From NCBI RefSeq assembly GCF_047275745.1, contig NZ_JBKQWU010000017.1, forward strand, positions 1 to 64,000: a DNA stretch of 64,000 nt, in the 5' to 3' direction. This DNA is from Amaricoccus sp047275745. GTDB taxonomy: Bacteria > Pseudomonadota > Alphaproteobacteria > Rhodobacterales > Rhodobacteraceae. The notes beneath the pieces were generated by a model. The model did no database searches, was not told where the DNA came from, and saw nothing but the letters and a program-made list of their open reading frames with translations. Within the stretch, counting starts at the first letter, position 1. The number at the start of each line of letters is the position of its first letter. Positions 25,141 to 32,940 of the stretch are shown here, in pieces. A program made the translations under genes and the position numbers.

Positions 25141-25701
25141 ATGGCGCGGCGCGACCTGGCGGAGATATCCGGCCTGATCCTGGTGGAACCCGGGAAATTC
25201 GGTGATCACCGGGGCTTCTTTTCCGAGACCTACAACCGCCGGCGGCTCGCCGGGCAGGGGTTCGATCTCGAATTCGTCCAGGACAACCATTCGCTCTCGG
25301 CGGAGCGGGGCGTGGTGCGCGGCCTGCATTTCCAGAGCCCGCCCCATGCCCAGGACAAGCTCGTGCGCGTGGTGCGCGGCGCGGTCCTCGATGTCGTGGT
25401 CGATCTCCGGAAGGGCTCGCCCAGCTTCGGCGATCACGCGGCGGTCGAGCTCTCGGCGGCGAACTGGCGCCAGCTTCTGGTGCCGAAGGGTTTCGCCCAC
25501 GGTTTCGTGACGCTCGAGCCGGAAACCGAGATGATCTACAAGGTCACCGACTACTACGCCCCCGACCACGACCACGGGCTCCTCTGGAACGATCCCGATC
25601 TCGGCATCGACTGGCCGGTGGCGGCGGAGGCGGCGCGGCTCTCCGACAAGGACCGCGCGCAGCCGAGGTTCGCCGGGATCGAGAGTCCGTTCGTCTTTTG
25701 A
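25141..25701 (+). CDS. rfbC: dTDP-4-dehydrorhamnose 3,5-epimerase
   Basis: This 186-residue cupin has all expected RmlC features. GVVRGLHFQ carries the catalytic histidine, VPKGFAHGF follows, and TDYYAPDHD has the catalytic tyrosine intact. It should convert dTDP-4-keto-6-deoxyglucose to the L-lyxo form on the way to L-rhamnose. The other rml genes (rmlA, rmlB, rmlD) are not in the window, so the pathway must be completed elsewhere. GGAGAAACGAG precedes the ATG. Its last codons run into a 15-bp tandem repeat, and the TGA lies inside the first unit. Confidence 0.9.
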   Translation: MARRDLAEISGLILVEPGKFGDHRGFFSETYNRRRLAGQGFDLEFVQDNHSLSAERGVVRGLHFQSPPHAQDKLVRVVRGAVLDVVVDLRKGSPSFGDHAAVELSAANWRQLLVPKGFAHGFVTLEPETEMIYKVTDYYAPDHDHGLLWNDPDLGIDWPVAAEAARLSDKDRAQPRFAGIESPFVF

Positions 25702-25770
25702 CCCGCCATCCTGTGACCCGCCGTCTCTTGACCCGCCATCTTTTGACCCCGCCGTCTCTTGAACCGCGCC
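25696..25770. repeat. 15-bp tandem repeat, five diverged copies
   Basis: Units of the form TYTTGACCCGCCRTC run from 25696 to 25770, the fourth with one extra C and the last diverged. The first unit contains the stop codon of the RmlC gene. Confidence 0.85.
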
Positions 25771-25886
25771 CCGCCCGTGCTATCGGAAGGCCGCGAAGGC
25801 CGCCGTCCCCGCGCGGGGGCGCGCGGACCGTCCCTGTTTTGACCATGTAACTGGCGGCCCCCGAGGCCGCGACCCGAGGAGTTCAG

Positions 25887-27239
25887 ATGCGGATCACAGT
25901 TTTCGGTACCGGGTATGTCGGTCTCGTGCAGGGGGCGATCCTGGCCGAGGTCGGCCATGACGTGCTGTGCGTCGACGTGGACGCGGCCAAGGTCGAGGCG
26001 CTCAGGGCCGGGAACATCCCGATCTTCGAGCCCGGCCTCGAGGAGATCGTGAAACGGAACTACGCCGCCGGCCGGCTCCAGTTCACCACCGACGCCGCCG
26101 AGGGCGTGGCGCATGGGCCGATCCAGTTCATCGCCGTCGGCACGCCGCCCGACGAGGACGGCTCGGCCGATCTCACATACGTGCTCGCCGTCGCCACGAC
26201 GATCGCCGAGCACATGACGGAGCCGAAGGTCATCATCGACAAGTCGACCGTGCCGGTCGGCACCGCCGACAAGGTCCGCGCCCGCGTCGCCGAGGTGCTG
26301 AAGGGCCGGGGGTCGGACGGGGAGTCGGATCGGGGGGCGGATCGGAGGTTCGACGTGGTCTCGAACCCGGAATTCCTCAAGGAAGGCGCCGCGGTCGCCG
26401 ACTGCATGAAGCCCGACCGGATCATCATCGGCACCTCCGATCCCGAATCCGAGGAGCTGCTGCGCGAGGTCTACGCGCCCTTCAACCGCAACCATGACAA
26501 GATGATCGTCATGGACGTGCGCTCGGCCGAACTCACCAAATACGCCGCGAACTGCATGCTCGCGACCAAGATCTCCTTCATGAACGAGGTCGCCAATCTC
26601 GCCGAACGGCTCGGCGCGGATGTGGAGATGGTGCGCGTCGGCATCGGCTCCGACCCCCGGATCGGCTATCACTTCATCTATCCGGGCGCGGGCTATGGCG
26701 GATCGTGCTTCCCGAAGGATGTGAAGGCGCTCATTCACACCGCGCGCGAGATCGGCTTCGACCCGAAGCTGCTGCAGGCGGTCGAGGATCGCAACGACGC
26801 GCAGAAGGAAGTGATCTTCGCCAAGATCGAGAAGCATTACGGGGGCGATCTGAAGGGCAGGATCTTCGCGCTCTGGGGGCTCTCCTTCAAGCCGAACACC
26901 GACGACATGCGCGAGGCGGCCTCGCGCGTCCTGATGGAGGCGCTCTGGGAGGCGGGGGCCTCGGTCCAGGCCTATGACCCCGAGGCGATGGAGGAGACGC
27001 AGCGCATCTACGGCGACCGCGAGGATCTCACCCTCGTCGGCACCAAGGAGGCGGCGCTCCGAGGCGCCGACGCGCTGGTGATCCTGACCGAATGGCAGGC
27101 GTTCCGCGCCCCCGACTTCGACCTGATCGCCGAGAAGCTCAAGGCGCCGGTGATCTTCGACGGCCGCAATCTCTACGAGCCGGCGCGGATGGAGAAGCGC
27201 GGCTTCTCCTATTACGCGATCGGCCGCGGACGGATGTGA
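25887..27239 (+). CDS. ugd: UDP-glucose 6-dehydrogenase
   Basis: The 450-residue enzyme oxidises UDP-glucose twice to UDP-glucuronate. It has the NAD motif FGTGYVGLVQG at the start and YGGSCFPKD with the catalytic Cys274. The C-terminal domain has LWGLSFKPNTDDMR. Between residues 141 and 154 sits a short Arg/Asp/Gly/Ser insertion that looks like a small repeat expansion. GAGGAG lies just before the ATG. The next gene, a UDP-glucuronate epimerase, starts 11 bases after the stop, so both steps are co-expressed and yield uronic acids for an acidic polymer. Confidence 0.96.
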   Translation: MRITVFGTGYVGLVQGAILAEVGHDVLCVDVDAAKVEALRAGNIPIFEPGLEEIVKRNYAAGRLQFTTDAAEGVAHGPIQFIAVGTPPDEDGSADLTYVLAVATTIAEHMTEPKVIIDKSTVPVGTADKVRARVAEVLKGRGSDGESDRGADRRFDVVSNPEFLKEGAAVADCMKPDRIIIGTSDPESEELLREVYAPFNRNHDKMIVMDVRSAELTKYAANCMLATKISFMNEVANLAERLGADVEMVRVGIGSDPRIGYHFIYPGAGYGGSCFPKDVKALIHTAREIGFDPKLLQAVEDRNDAQKEVIFAKIEKHYGGDLKGRIFALWGLSFKPNTDDMREAASRVLMEALWEAGASVQAYDPEAMEETQRIYGDREDLTLVGTKEAALRGADALVILTEWQAFRAPDFDLIAEKLKAPVIFDGRNLYEPARMEKRGFSYYAIGRGRM

Positions 27240-27250
27240 GGAGCCCCGCC

Positions 27251-28369
27251 ATGGCGGAGACTGGCATGGCGAAGAGCACGGCGGCGGGCTCGACCCGGCC
27301 TGAATCGACCCAGGTTGAATCGACCCGGACGGGACCTGAGCGGGTCCTCGTCACCGGCGCCGCCGGCTTCATCGGCTTTCACACCGCCGCGGCGCTCCTC
27401 GGGCGCGGCGACGCGGTCGTGGGGTTCGACGTGGTCAACGACTACTACGACCCGGCGCTCAAGGAGGCGCGGCTCGCCGAGCTCGACCGGATCGCGGCGG
27501 AGACCGGCGCCTCCTGGCGCCTCCTCCGCGCCGATCTCGCCGACCGCGCCGCCGTCGAGGCGGCCTTCGCGGAGGGCGTGGAGGGCGCGCCCTTCGACCG
27601 GGTGATCAACCTCGCCGCCCAGGCCGGCGTGCGCTACAGCCTCGAGAACCCGCTCGCCTATGTCGAGAGCAACCTCGTCGGCTTCACCCATATCCTCGAA
27701 GGCTGCCGCCGGACCGGCGTCAGGCATCTGACCTTCGCCTCGACCTCCTCGGTCTATGGCGGCAACCGGAAGATGCCCTTCGCCGAGGATCAGGGCGTCG
27801 ATCACCCGCTGCAGTTCTACGCCGCGACCAAGCGGGCGAACGAGCTGATGGCTCATGCCTATGCCCATCTCTACGGGCTGCCGGTGACGGGCCTCAGGTT
27901 CTTCACCGTCTACGGCCCCTGGGGGCGGCCCGACATGGCGCCGATGCTGTTCGCGAAGGCGATCTCCGAGGGCAGGCCGATCAAGGTCTTCAACCACGGC
28001 GACCACAGCCGCGACTTCACCTATGTCGACGATATCGTCGAGGGGGTGATCCGCGCCTCGGACCGGCCGGCGGTGCCCGATCCGGACTGGGACCCGATGA
28101 ACCCCGATCCCGCGACCTCGAGCGCGCCCTACCGGATCTACAACATCGGCAACAACGAACCGGTGAAACTCGCCGATTTCATCGCCGCGATCGAGACGGC
28201 GCTGGGACGGAAGGCGATCCAGGAATTCCTGCCGCTGCAGCCCGGCGACGTGCCCGACACCTTCGCCGATTCCGCGCGCCTCACGCGGGCGGTGGACTGG
28301 TCGCCCGGCACGCCGGTCGAGGAGGGCGTCGGGCGGTTCATCGACTGGTACCGGAGCTTCCACGGGTGA
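27251..28369 (+). CDS. UDP-glucuronate 4-epimerase-like SDR
   Basis: This 372-residue extended SDR has GAAGFIGFH at the NAD site. It then has the FDVVNDYYDPALKEARLAEL region, which is characteristic of UDP-glucuronate 4-epimerases (CapI, LpsL). STSSVYGG and YAATK supply the catalytic serine, tyrosine and lysine. It would turn UDP-glucuronate into UDP-galacturonate, using the product of ugd directly upstream. The first 33 residues before the Rossmann strand are a Ser/Thr/Glu-rich extension with STRPE/STQVE repeats and are not part of the family. Start is the ATG at 27251. Confidence 0.92.
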   Translation: MAETGMAKSTAAGSTRPESTQVESTRTGPERVLVTGAAGFIGFHTAAALLGRGDAVVGFDVVNDYYDPALKEARLAELDRIAAETGASWRLLRADLADRAAVEAAFAEGVEGAPFDRVINLAAQAGVRYSLENPLAYVESNLVGFTHILEGCRRTGVRHLTFASTSSVYGGNRKMPFAEDQGVDHPLQFYAATKRANELMAHAYAHLYGLPVTGLRFFTVYGPWGRPDMAPMLFAKAISEGRPIKVFNHGDHSRDFTYVDDIVEGVIRASDRPAVPDPDWDPMNPDPATSSAPYRIYNIGNNEPVKLADFIAAIETALGRKAIQEFLPLQPGDVPDTFADSARLTRAVDWSPGTPVEEGVGRFIDWYRSFHG

Positions 28370-28447
28370 ACGTGGCCGCCGCCGCTGTCCCCGTCGCCAC
28401 CGGTGCCGCCGCGGGTCCGGTCCCTGGCGTGCCGCCGGATGTTTGGG

Positions 28448-28476
28448 GGGATGCGTCATCGCGGGATGTGTCATCG
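28448..28476. repeat. 14-bp direct repeat upstream of a glycosyltransferase gene
   Basis: GGGATGCGTCATCG (28448-28461) and GGGATGTGTCATCG (28463-28476) differ at one base. They lie about 80 bases upstream of the glycosyltransferase start, so could be a tandem regulator site or plain duplication. Confidence 0.45.
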
Positions 28477-28552
28477 GGCTGGCAAAACCGCCTCCGGGGC
28501 TGATAATCCCCTGCGAGGCGGGTCCGGAAAGCGACTCCCCCAGAGGTTGAGC

Positions 28553-31270
28553 ATGACAAAAAGACACGGCGTTCTGTCGCGGACGATCCAGCGTTCCTAT
28601 CTCAGCCTGCCGGAGAACTGGCGCGCCGCGATGCCACGGGACATGCGCGGCCAGGTGCGCGACTGGCTCGGCCTCGGAAAACCGGCGCGCTCGCGGGCGC
28701 GCGGGCCGCTCGCGGAGCTGGAGGACGGGGCAGCGGCCAAGGGGGCGACCGGGGGAGAAGCGACGAGGGGCGGGCGCGCCTTCGCGGGCGAGATTGATCC
28801 GCTCGCGCTCGAGGACCGGCTCTGGTCGGGCTTCGCCGCGGGCGCGCGCGCCGATCTCGAGGCGCTCGCCGGCCTGCCGGGCGAGGCTCCGATCCCCGAT
28901 CTCTCGAAATCCCGGCAGGCCGAGGCCGCCTGGGCGCTCGCGCGCTGGCACGCGGCGGCGGGCGACGCGCCGCGCGCGCTCGTCCGGCTCGCCCGGCTGC
29001 GCGAGCTCGACCCCGGCAAGGCGCGCGGCGCGCGCGCGCTGCTCCTCGAAAGCGACTGCCTGCGCCGGACCGGCGCGGGCGGGGCGGCGCGGGCGCTGCT
29101 CGCCCCGGCGCTGGCACGCCAGCCCGACGATCCCGACCTCTGCCTCGCGATGGCGAACAGCTTCCTCATCCCCGATACACCCCCCGATCCCGAGACCGAT
29201 GCGATCCGGCTCGACTGGGTGAACCGGATTTACCGCGCCCAGGGGCTCGCGGAGATCGCGCTCCGCGATCCGGCGCGGGGACTTCGGATCGACAACCTGA
29301 CCGCCGCCGCGCCGCCCGAAGCCTGGGCCAAAACCTCGGGCGAGCCGATGCCGAAGGTCAGCGTGATCATGCCGGTTCACCGCGCCGAGGCGACGATCGG
29401 CTTCGCGCTCGAGAGCCTGCGCGCGCAGACTTGGCAGAACCTCGAGATCATCGTCGTCGATGATGCGAGCCCGGACGGCACGGCGGCGGTCGCCGAGGGC
29501 TACGCCGCGCGCGACCCGCGGGTGAAGGTGCTTCGCCAGGCGGAGAACCGGGGCGGCTATGCCGCGCGCAACCGAGGCTGGCTCGCCGCCACCGGCGATT
29601 TCATCACCACGCATGACGCCGACGATTGGTCGCATCCCGAGAAGATCGCGCGCCAGATGCGCTTCCTGCGCGACAATCCGGCGGCGCCGGTCTGTTTCTC
29701 GGACTGGGTGCGCGCGACGCCCGAGCTCGGCTTCGGCTGGCTCTTCCGCGCCTGGTCGCGCTTTTCCGGCAAGAGCATGTCCTCGATCCTGATCCCGCGG
29801 CCCATGATGGAGCGGCTCGGCGGCTGGGACGTGGCGCGCGTCGGCGGCGATACCGAGATCCTGCGCCGGGTCCAGCATCTCTCGGAAGACCCCGACCTCT
29901 CGCCCCAGGCCTGCAAGGGCGTGCCGCTCGCCTTCGCGCTCCACGCGGAGACCTCGCTGACGCGCCAGTCCGCGACGCATGTCCGCACGATGCTCTACGG
30001 CGCGCGGCGCGAATACGCCGAGGCGAGCGATCACTGGCGGCGCACGCGGAAGGACCCCGCCGAACTGCGGCTGGACCCCGAGGCCACGCCCGCGAGCCCC
30101 CGCCCCTTCCCCGCGCCGCTCGCCGTGCTCGGCCGGAACGGCGAGACGCGGGAGCTCGACCTGCTCGTCATCACCGATTTCGCGATGAAGGGCGGCTCCT
30201 TCGTCTCGACCTTCAACACGCTCTCGGCGGCGGTCCGGGCGGGGATGCGCGTCGGCGTCTTCCACTGGCGCCGCTACGATCTCGACATGACCAAGCCGCT
30301 CGACCCGAGGCTCCGGGCCCTGGTCCAGCGGGGCGAGGTCGCGGTGATTTCCGCCGGCGAGAAGGTCCGCGCCGCGACGGTGGTCTTCGGCTATCCGGTG
30401 ATCCTGACCCGGGTGCCCGATCCCCTGCCCGAGATCGACTGCGACGCGGTGATCGTCGTCGTGAACCAGATGGCCGAGCGGATGACCGATGGCGGCGATC
30501 CGCAATACGACCCGCGCGCGCTCCAGGCGACGGTGCGCGATCTCTTCGGCCGCGAGGCGGTCTGGGCGCCGATCTCGGGCCTCGTCCACCGGCTGATGCG
30601 GGCCGATCCGCGCTATCCGGCGCCCTCGGACGAGATCTGGGTGCCGCTCATCGAGACGGAGGACTGGTGCGCGAAACCGCCGCGCTGGCGCGGGGGGTCG
30701 GGTGCGAAACCGGTCATCGGGCGCCATGCGCGCGACGAATACACCAAATGGCCGAGTGATCCCGAGGCGCTGCGCGCCGCCTATTGCGCCGAGCGGCCCT
30801 GCGTGGTCGAACTCATGGGCGGCGCGGGGCGGGCGCGCGACGTGATCGGCGCCTTCCCGTCGAACTGGGTGGTGCATTCCTTCGGCACGATGGACAGCCA
30901 CGCATTCCTCGACCGGCTGGACTTCTTCCTGCACTACCCGCACGAGACCTATATCGAGGAATTCGGCCGCGCCGTGCTGGAGGCGCTGGCCCGCGGCCTG
31001 CCCGCGGTGCTGCCGCCGGTCTTCCGCGAGACCTTCGGCGAGGCGGCGGTCTATGCCGAGCCGGAAGAGGTCTGGCCCAGGATCGCCGCGCTCTGGGCCG
31101 ACGAGGCGGCCTATCTCGCACAGGCCGCGCGTGGCCAGGAATTCGTCCGGGCGCATAGCGACTGGTCACGCTTCCCGGCGCGGCTCGCGGCGACGCTCGG
31201 GCGGGGTCCGGGGACGGCCGAGGCGGGGATGGCCGAAACGGGAGCGGCCCAGGCCGCCGCTCAGGGGTGA
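28553..31270 (+). CDS. GT2-GT4 fusion glycosyltransferase (paralogue 1)
   Basis: The 905-residue protein has an N-terminal helical region with TPR-like character (about 80-220). A GT2 domain follows (about 265-460: KVSVIMPVHRAEATIG, VVDDASPDGT, HDADDWSHPEK). A GT-B/GT4-like domain lies at about 525-890, with VVNQMAERM and an EX7E motif (EEFGRAVLE, near residue 803). It probably adds two sugars in turn. It is clearly related to the protein at 32921, and the two flank a sulfotransferase. AGAGGTTGAG precedes the ATG. The last 20 residues are a degenerate AEAGMAETGAAQAA repeat. The stop lies just before the next start, so the genes are one operon. Confidence 0.88.
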   Translation: MTKRHGVLSRTIQRSYLSLPENWRAAMPRDMRGQVRDWLGLGKPARSRARGPLAELEDGAAAKGATGGEATRGGRAFAGEIDPLALEDRLWSGFAAGARADLEALAGLPGEAPIPDLSKSRQAEAAWALARWHAAAGDAPRALVRLARLRELDPGKARGARALLLESDCLRRTGAGGAARALLAPALARQPDDPDLCLAMANSFLIPDTPPDPETDAIRLDWVNRIYRAQGLAEIALRDPARGLRIDNLTAAAPPEAWAKTSGEPMPKVSVIMPVHRAEATIGFALESLRAQTWQNLEIIVVDDASPDGTAAVAEGYAARDPRVKVLRQAENRGGYAARNRGWLAATGDFITTHDADDWSHPEKIARQMRFLRDNPAAPVCFSDWVRATPELGFGWLFRAWSRFSGKSMSSILIPRPMMERLGGWDVARVGGDTEILRRVQHLSEDPDLSPQACKGVPLAFALHAETSLTRQSATHVRTMLYGARREYAEASDHWRRTRKDPAELRLDPEATPASPRPFPAPLAVLGRNGETRELDLLVITDFAMKGGSFVSTFNTLSAAVRAGMRVGVFHWRRYDLDMTKPLDPRLRALVQRGEVAVISAGEKVRAATVVFGYPVILTRVPDPLPEIDCDAVIVVVNQMAERMTDGGDPQYDPRALQATVRDLFGREAVWAPISGLVHRLMRADPRYPAPSDEIWVPLIETEDWCAKPPRWRGGSGAKPVIGRHARDEYTKWPSDPEALRAAYCAERPCVVELMGGAGRARDVIGAFPSNWVVHSFGTMDSHAFLDRLDFFLHYPHETYIEEFGRAVLEALARGLPAVLPPVFRETFGEAAVYAEPEEVWPRIAALWADEAAYLAQAARGQEFVRAHSDWSRFPARLAATLGRGPGTAEAGMAETGAAQAAAQG

Positions 31271-31272
31271 GC

Positions 31273-32940
31273 ATGGGAAACGAGAACCGGAAGAAATCCG
31301 CCCGGGGCGTCGGTGCGCGGCTGCGCGGCTGGTTCGGCCTCGGCCCAGTGACGAAACCGGCGACGGAACCGGTAACGAAACCGGTGGCGAGTCCGGCGGC
31401 TGGCCCGGCTCCGGGAACCGGCCGCGCGGCCGCGCTCGCGGGCCCGGACCTGCCCGGCAAGGCGAAACGCTCCGGCAGGAAGGCGGGCAAATCCGGGGCG
31501 GGCAAATCCGCGGCGACCGGGGTCCGGCCCGCCGGGCCCGGCCCGGCCCGGGTCGGCAAGGCGGGGGCTGGCAAGGCGGGAATTGGCAAGACGGGGACTG
31601 GCAAGAGGCGCGCGCGCCGGCGCCCGCCCGTCCCGCCGATCGGGGATTTCGTCCTGATCCTTGGCGCGATGAAATCCGGGACGACGAGCCTCTACGACTA
31701 TCTCGCCACCCATCCCGAGATCGCGCCCTGCATCCGCAAGGAGCCGAGCTTCTTCGCCGCGGACCGGCGCAAGAAGACGCCCGGGCGCTACTACCGGCTC
31801 TGGCCCGGATACGATCCCGCCCGGCACCGCTATGCGATGGAAGCCTCGGTCGATTACACCAAGCAGCCGCGCTACCGCTATGTGACGCGGTGGATCAGGG
31901 ACTTCCCGGCCCGTTTCAAGTTCATCTACATCGTGCGCGACCCCGTCGACCGGATCGAGTCGCAGATCGCGCACAACATCGCCAAGGGGCGGATCACCAG
32001 GGAAACCTACGGGACCAAGCTCGACAGTGCGATCTCGACCTCGCGCTACGGCTATCAGCTCGACGCCTTCCGCGGGCCGCTCGGAAATCCCGAGGTGCTG
32101 CTGCTCGATTTCGACGAGCTCCGGCGCGATCCGATGGCGCTGCTCGCGCGCGTGGTGGATTTCCTCGGGATCGACCCCGGCTTCACCTTCGCCGAGCGCG
32201 CGGCCTCGAACACGCGCAAGGCGGTCAATGACAGCGAGAGCTTCCGGCTCAGCCGGGCCGAGCGGGGGCGGTTCCGCGCGAAACTCGCCCCCGACATGGC
32301 GCATTTCGCGCGGGACTACGGGTTCGACATCACCCGCTGGGGCTTCCCGGCGCCGCCGCCCGAACCGCTCCGGCTCGCGGAACGGCGCGACACGCTCCAC
32401 CGCCGCCATCTCGGCGCGCTCGTCGACGAACTCGCGGCGAAGTCGAGGCGCCTGATCGAGATCGGGACCGGCGAGGGGATCGCGCCGGACCGCGGCGGTC
32501 TCCGCGAGCGGGTCCTGGCCGATCCCGCCGCGCCCGGCGGGCTCGACGCGCTCGATGGCGGCCGGCGCTTCGATTTCGCCCTCTGCCCGGCGCTCGAACA
32601 GGCACCCGACCCGGAGGCGCTGGCGCGGAAACTCCTCGCATCGGCCGACCGGGTGCTGGTCTCGCTCCCCGGCTCCTGGGACGGGCCGGAACGCTGGTTC
32701 GGCCGGGAGCCCGACTACCGGGTGCTCATCGAGGAGCCGGGAAGCTCCGATCCGGCCGGCCGCCGGCTGATCGCCTATTACCATAACACCGGAACCGTCC
32801 CGCCCGGGCAGGCCGCCCCCCGGAAAGCCGCCCCGAAGGCCACACGGAAAGCCAGGCCGGACGCCGGACCGGATGGCGATCGGGCGGTCGCCATGGTCAC
32901 CGAATCTCCCTCGGCCGCCGATGATCAGCGACCGGCTTGA
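31273..32940 (+). CDS. Sulfotransferase with repeat-rich N-terminus and extra C-terminal domain
   Basis: Residues 122-360 of this 555-residue protein are a PAPS-dependent sulfotransferase. GAMKSGTTSLYDYL (131-144) binds the 5'-phosphosulfate, and YIVRDPVDRIESQ is the 3'-phosphate site. It would sulfate the polysaccharide or its lipid-linked precursor. Residues 1-120 are Lys/Gly/Ala-rich with GKAGAGKAGIGKTGTGK-type repeats. Residues 390-505 carry RRLIEIGTGEG and later DFALCPALEQAPDPEALARKL, like a worn class I methyltransferase fold. The ATG at 31273 has AGGGGTGAG upstream; a GTG at 31267 overlapping the previous stop is also possible. Its end overlaps the next gene by 20 bases. Confidence 0.85.
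   Translation: MGNENRKKSARGVGARLRGWFGLGPVTKPATEPVTKPVASPAAGPAPGTGRAAALAGPDLPGKAKRSGRKAGKSGAGKSAATGVRPAGPGPARVGKAGAGKAGIGKTGTGKRRARRRPPVPPIGDFVLILGAMKSGTTSLYDYLATHPEIAPCIRKEPSFFAADRRKKTPGRYYRLWPGYDPARHRYAMEASVDYTKQPRYRYVTRWIRDFPARFKFIYIVRDPVDRIESQIAHNIAKGRITRETYGTKLDSAISTSRYGYQLDAFRGPLGNPEVLLLDFDELRRDPMALLARVVDFLGIDPGFTFAERAASNTRKAVNDSESFRLSRAERGRFRAKLAPDMAHFARDYGFDITRWGFPAPPPEPLRLAERRDTLHRRHLGALVDELAAKSRRLIEIGTGEGIAPDRGGLRERVLADPAAPGGLDALDGGRRFDFALCPALEQAPDPEALARKLLASADRVLVSLPGSWDGPERWFGREPDYRVLIEEPGSSDPAGRRLIAYYHNTGTVPPGQAAPRKAAPKATRKARPDAGPDGDRAVAMVTESPSAADDQRPA

Noticed and set aside
27212..31156. Minus-strand frame of about 1314 codons opposite the epimerase and GT2-GT4 genes
   Set aside because: It is the shadow of two clear plus-strand genes with catalytic motifs, and its own translation shows none.
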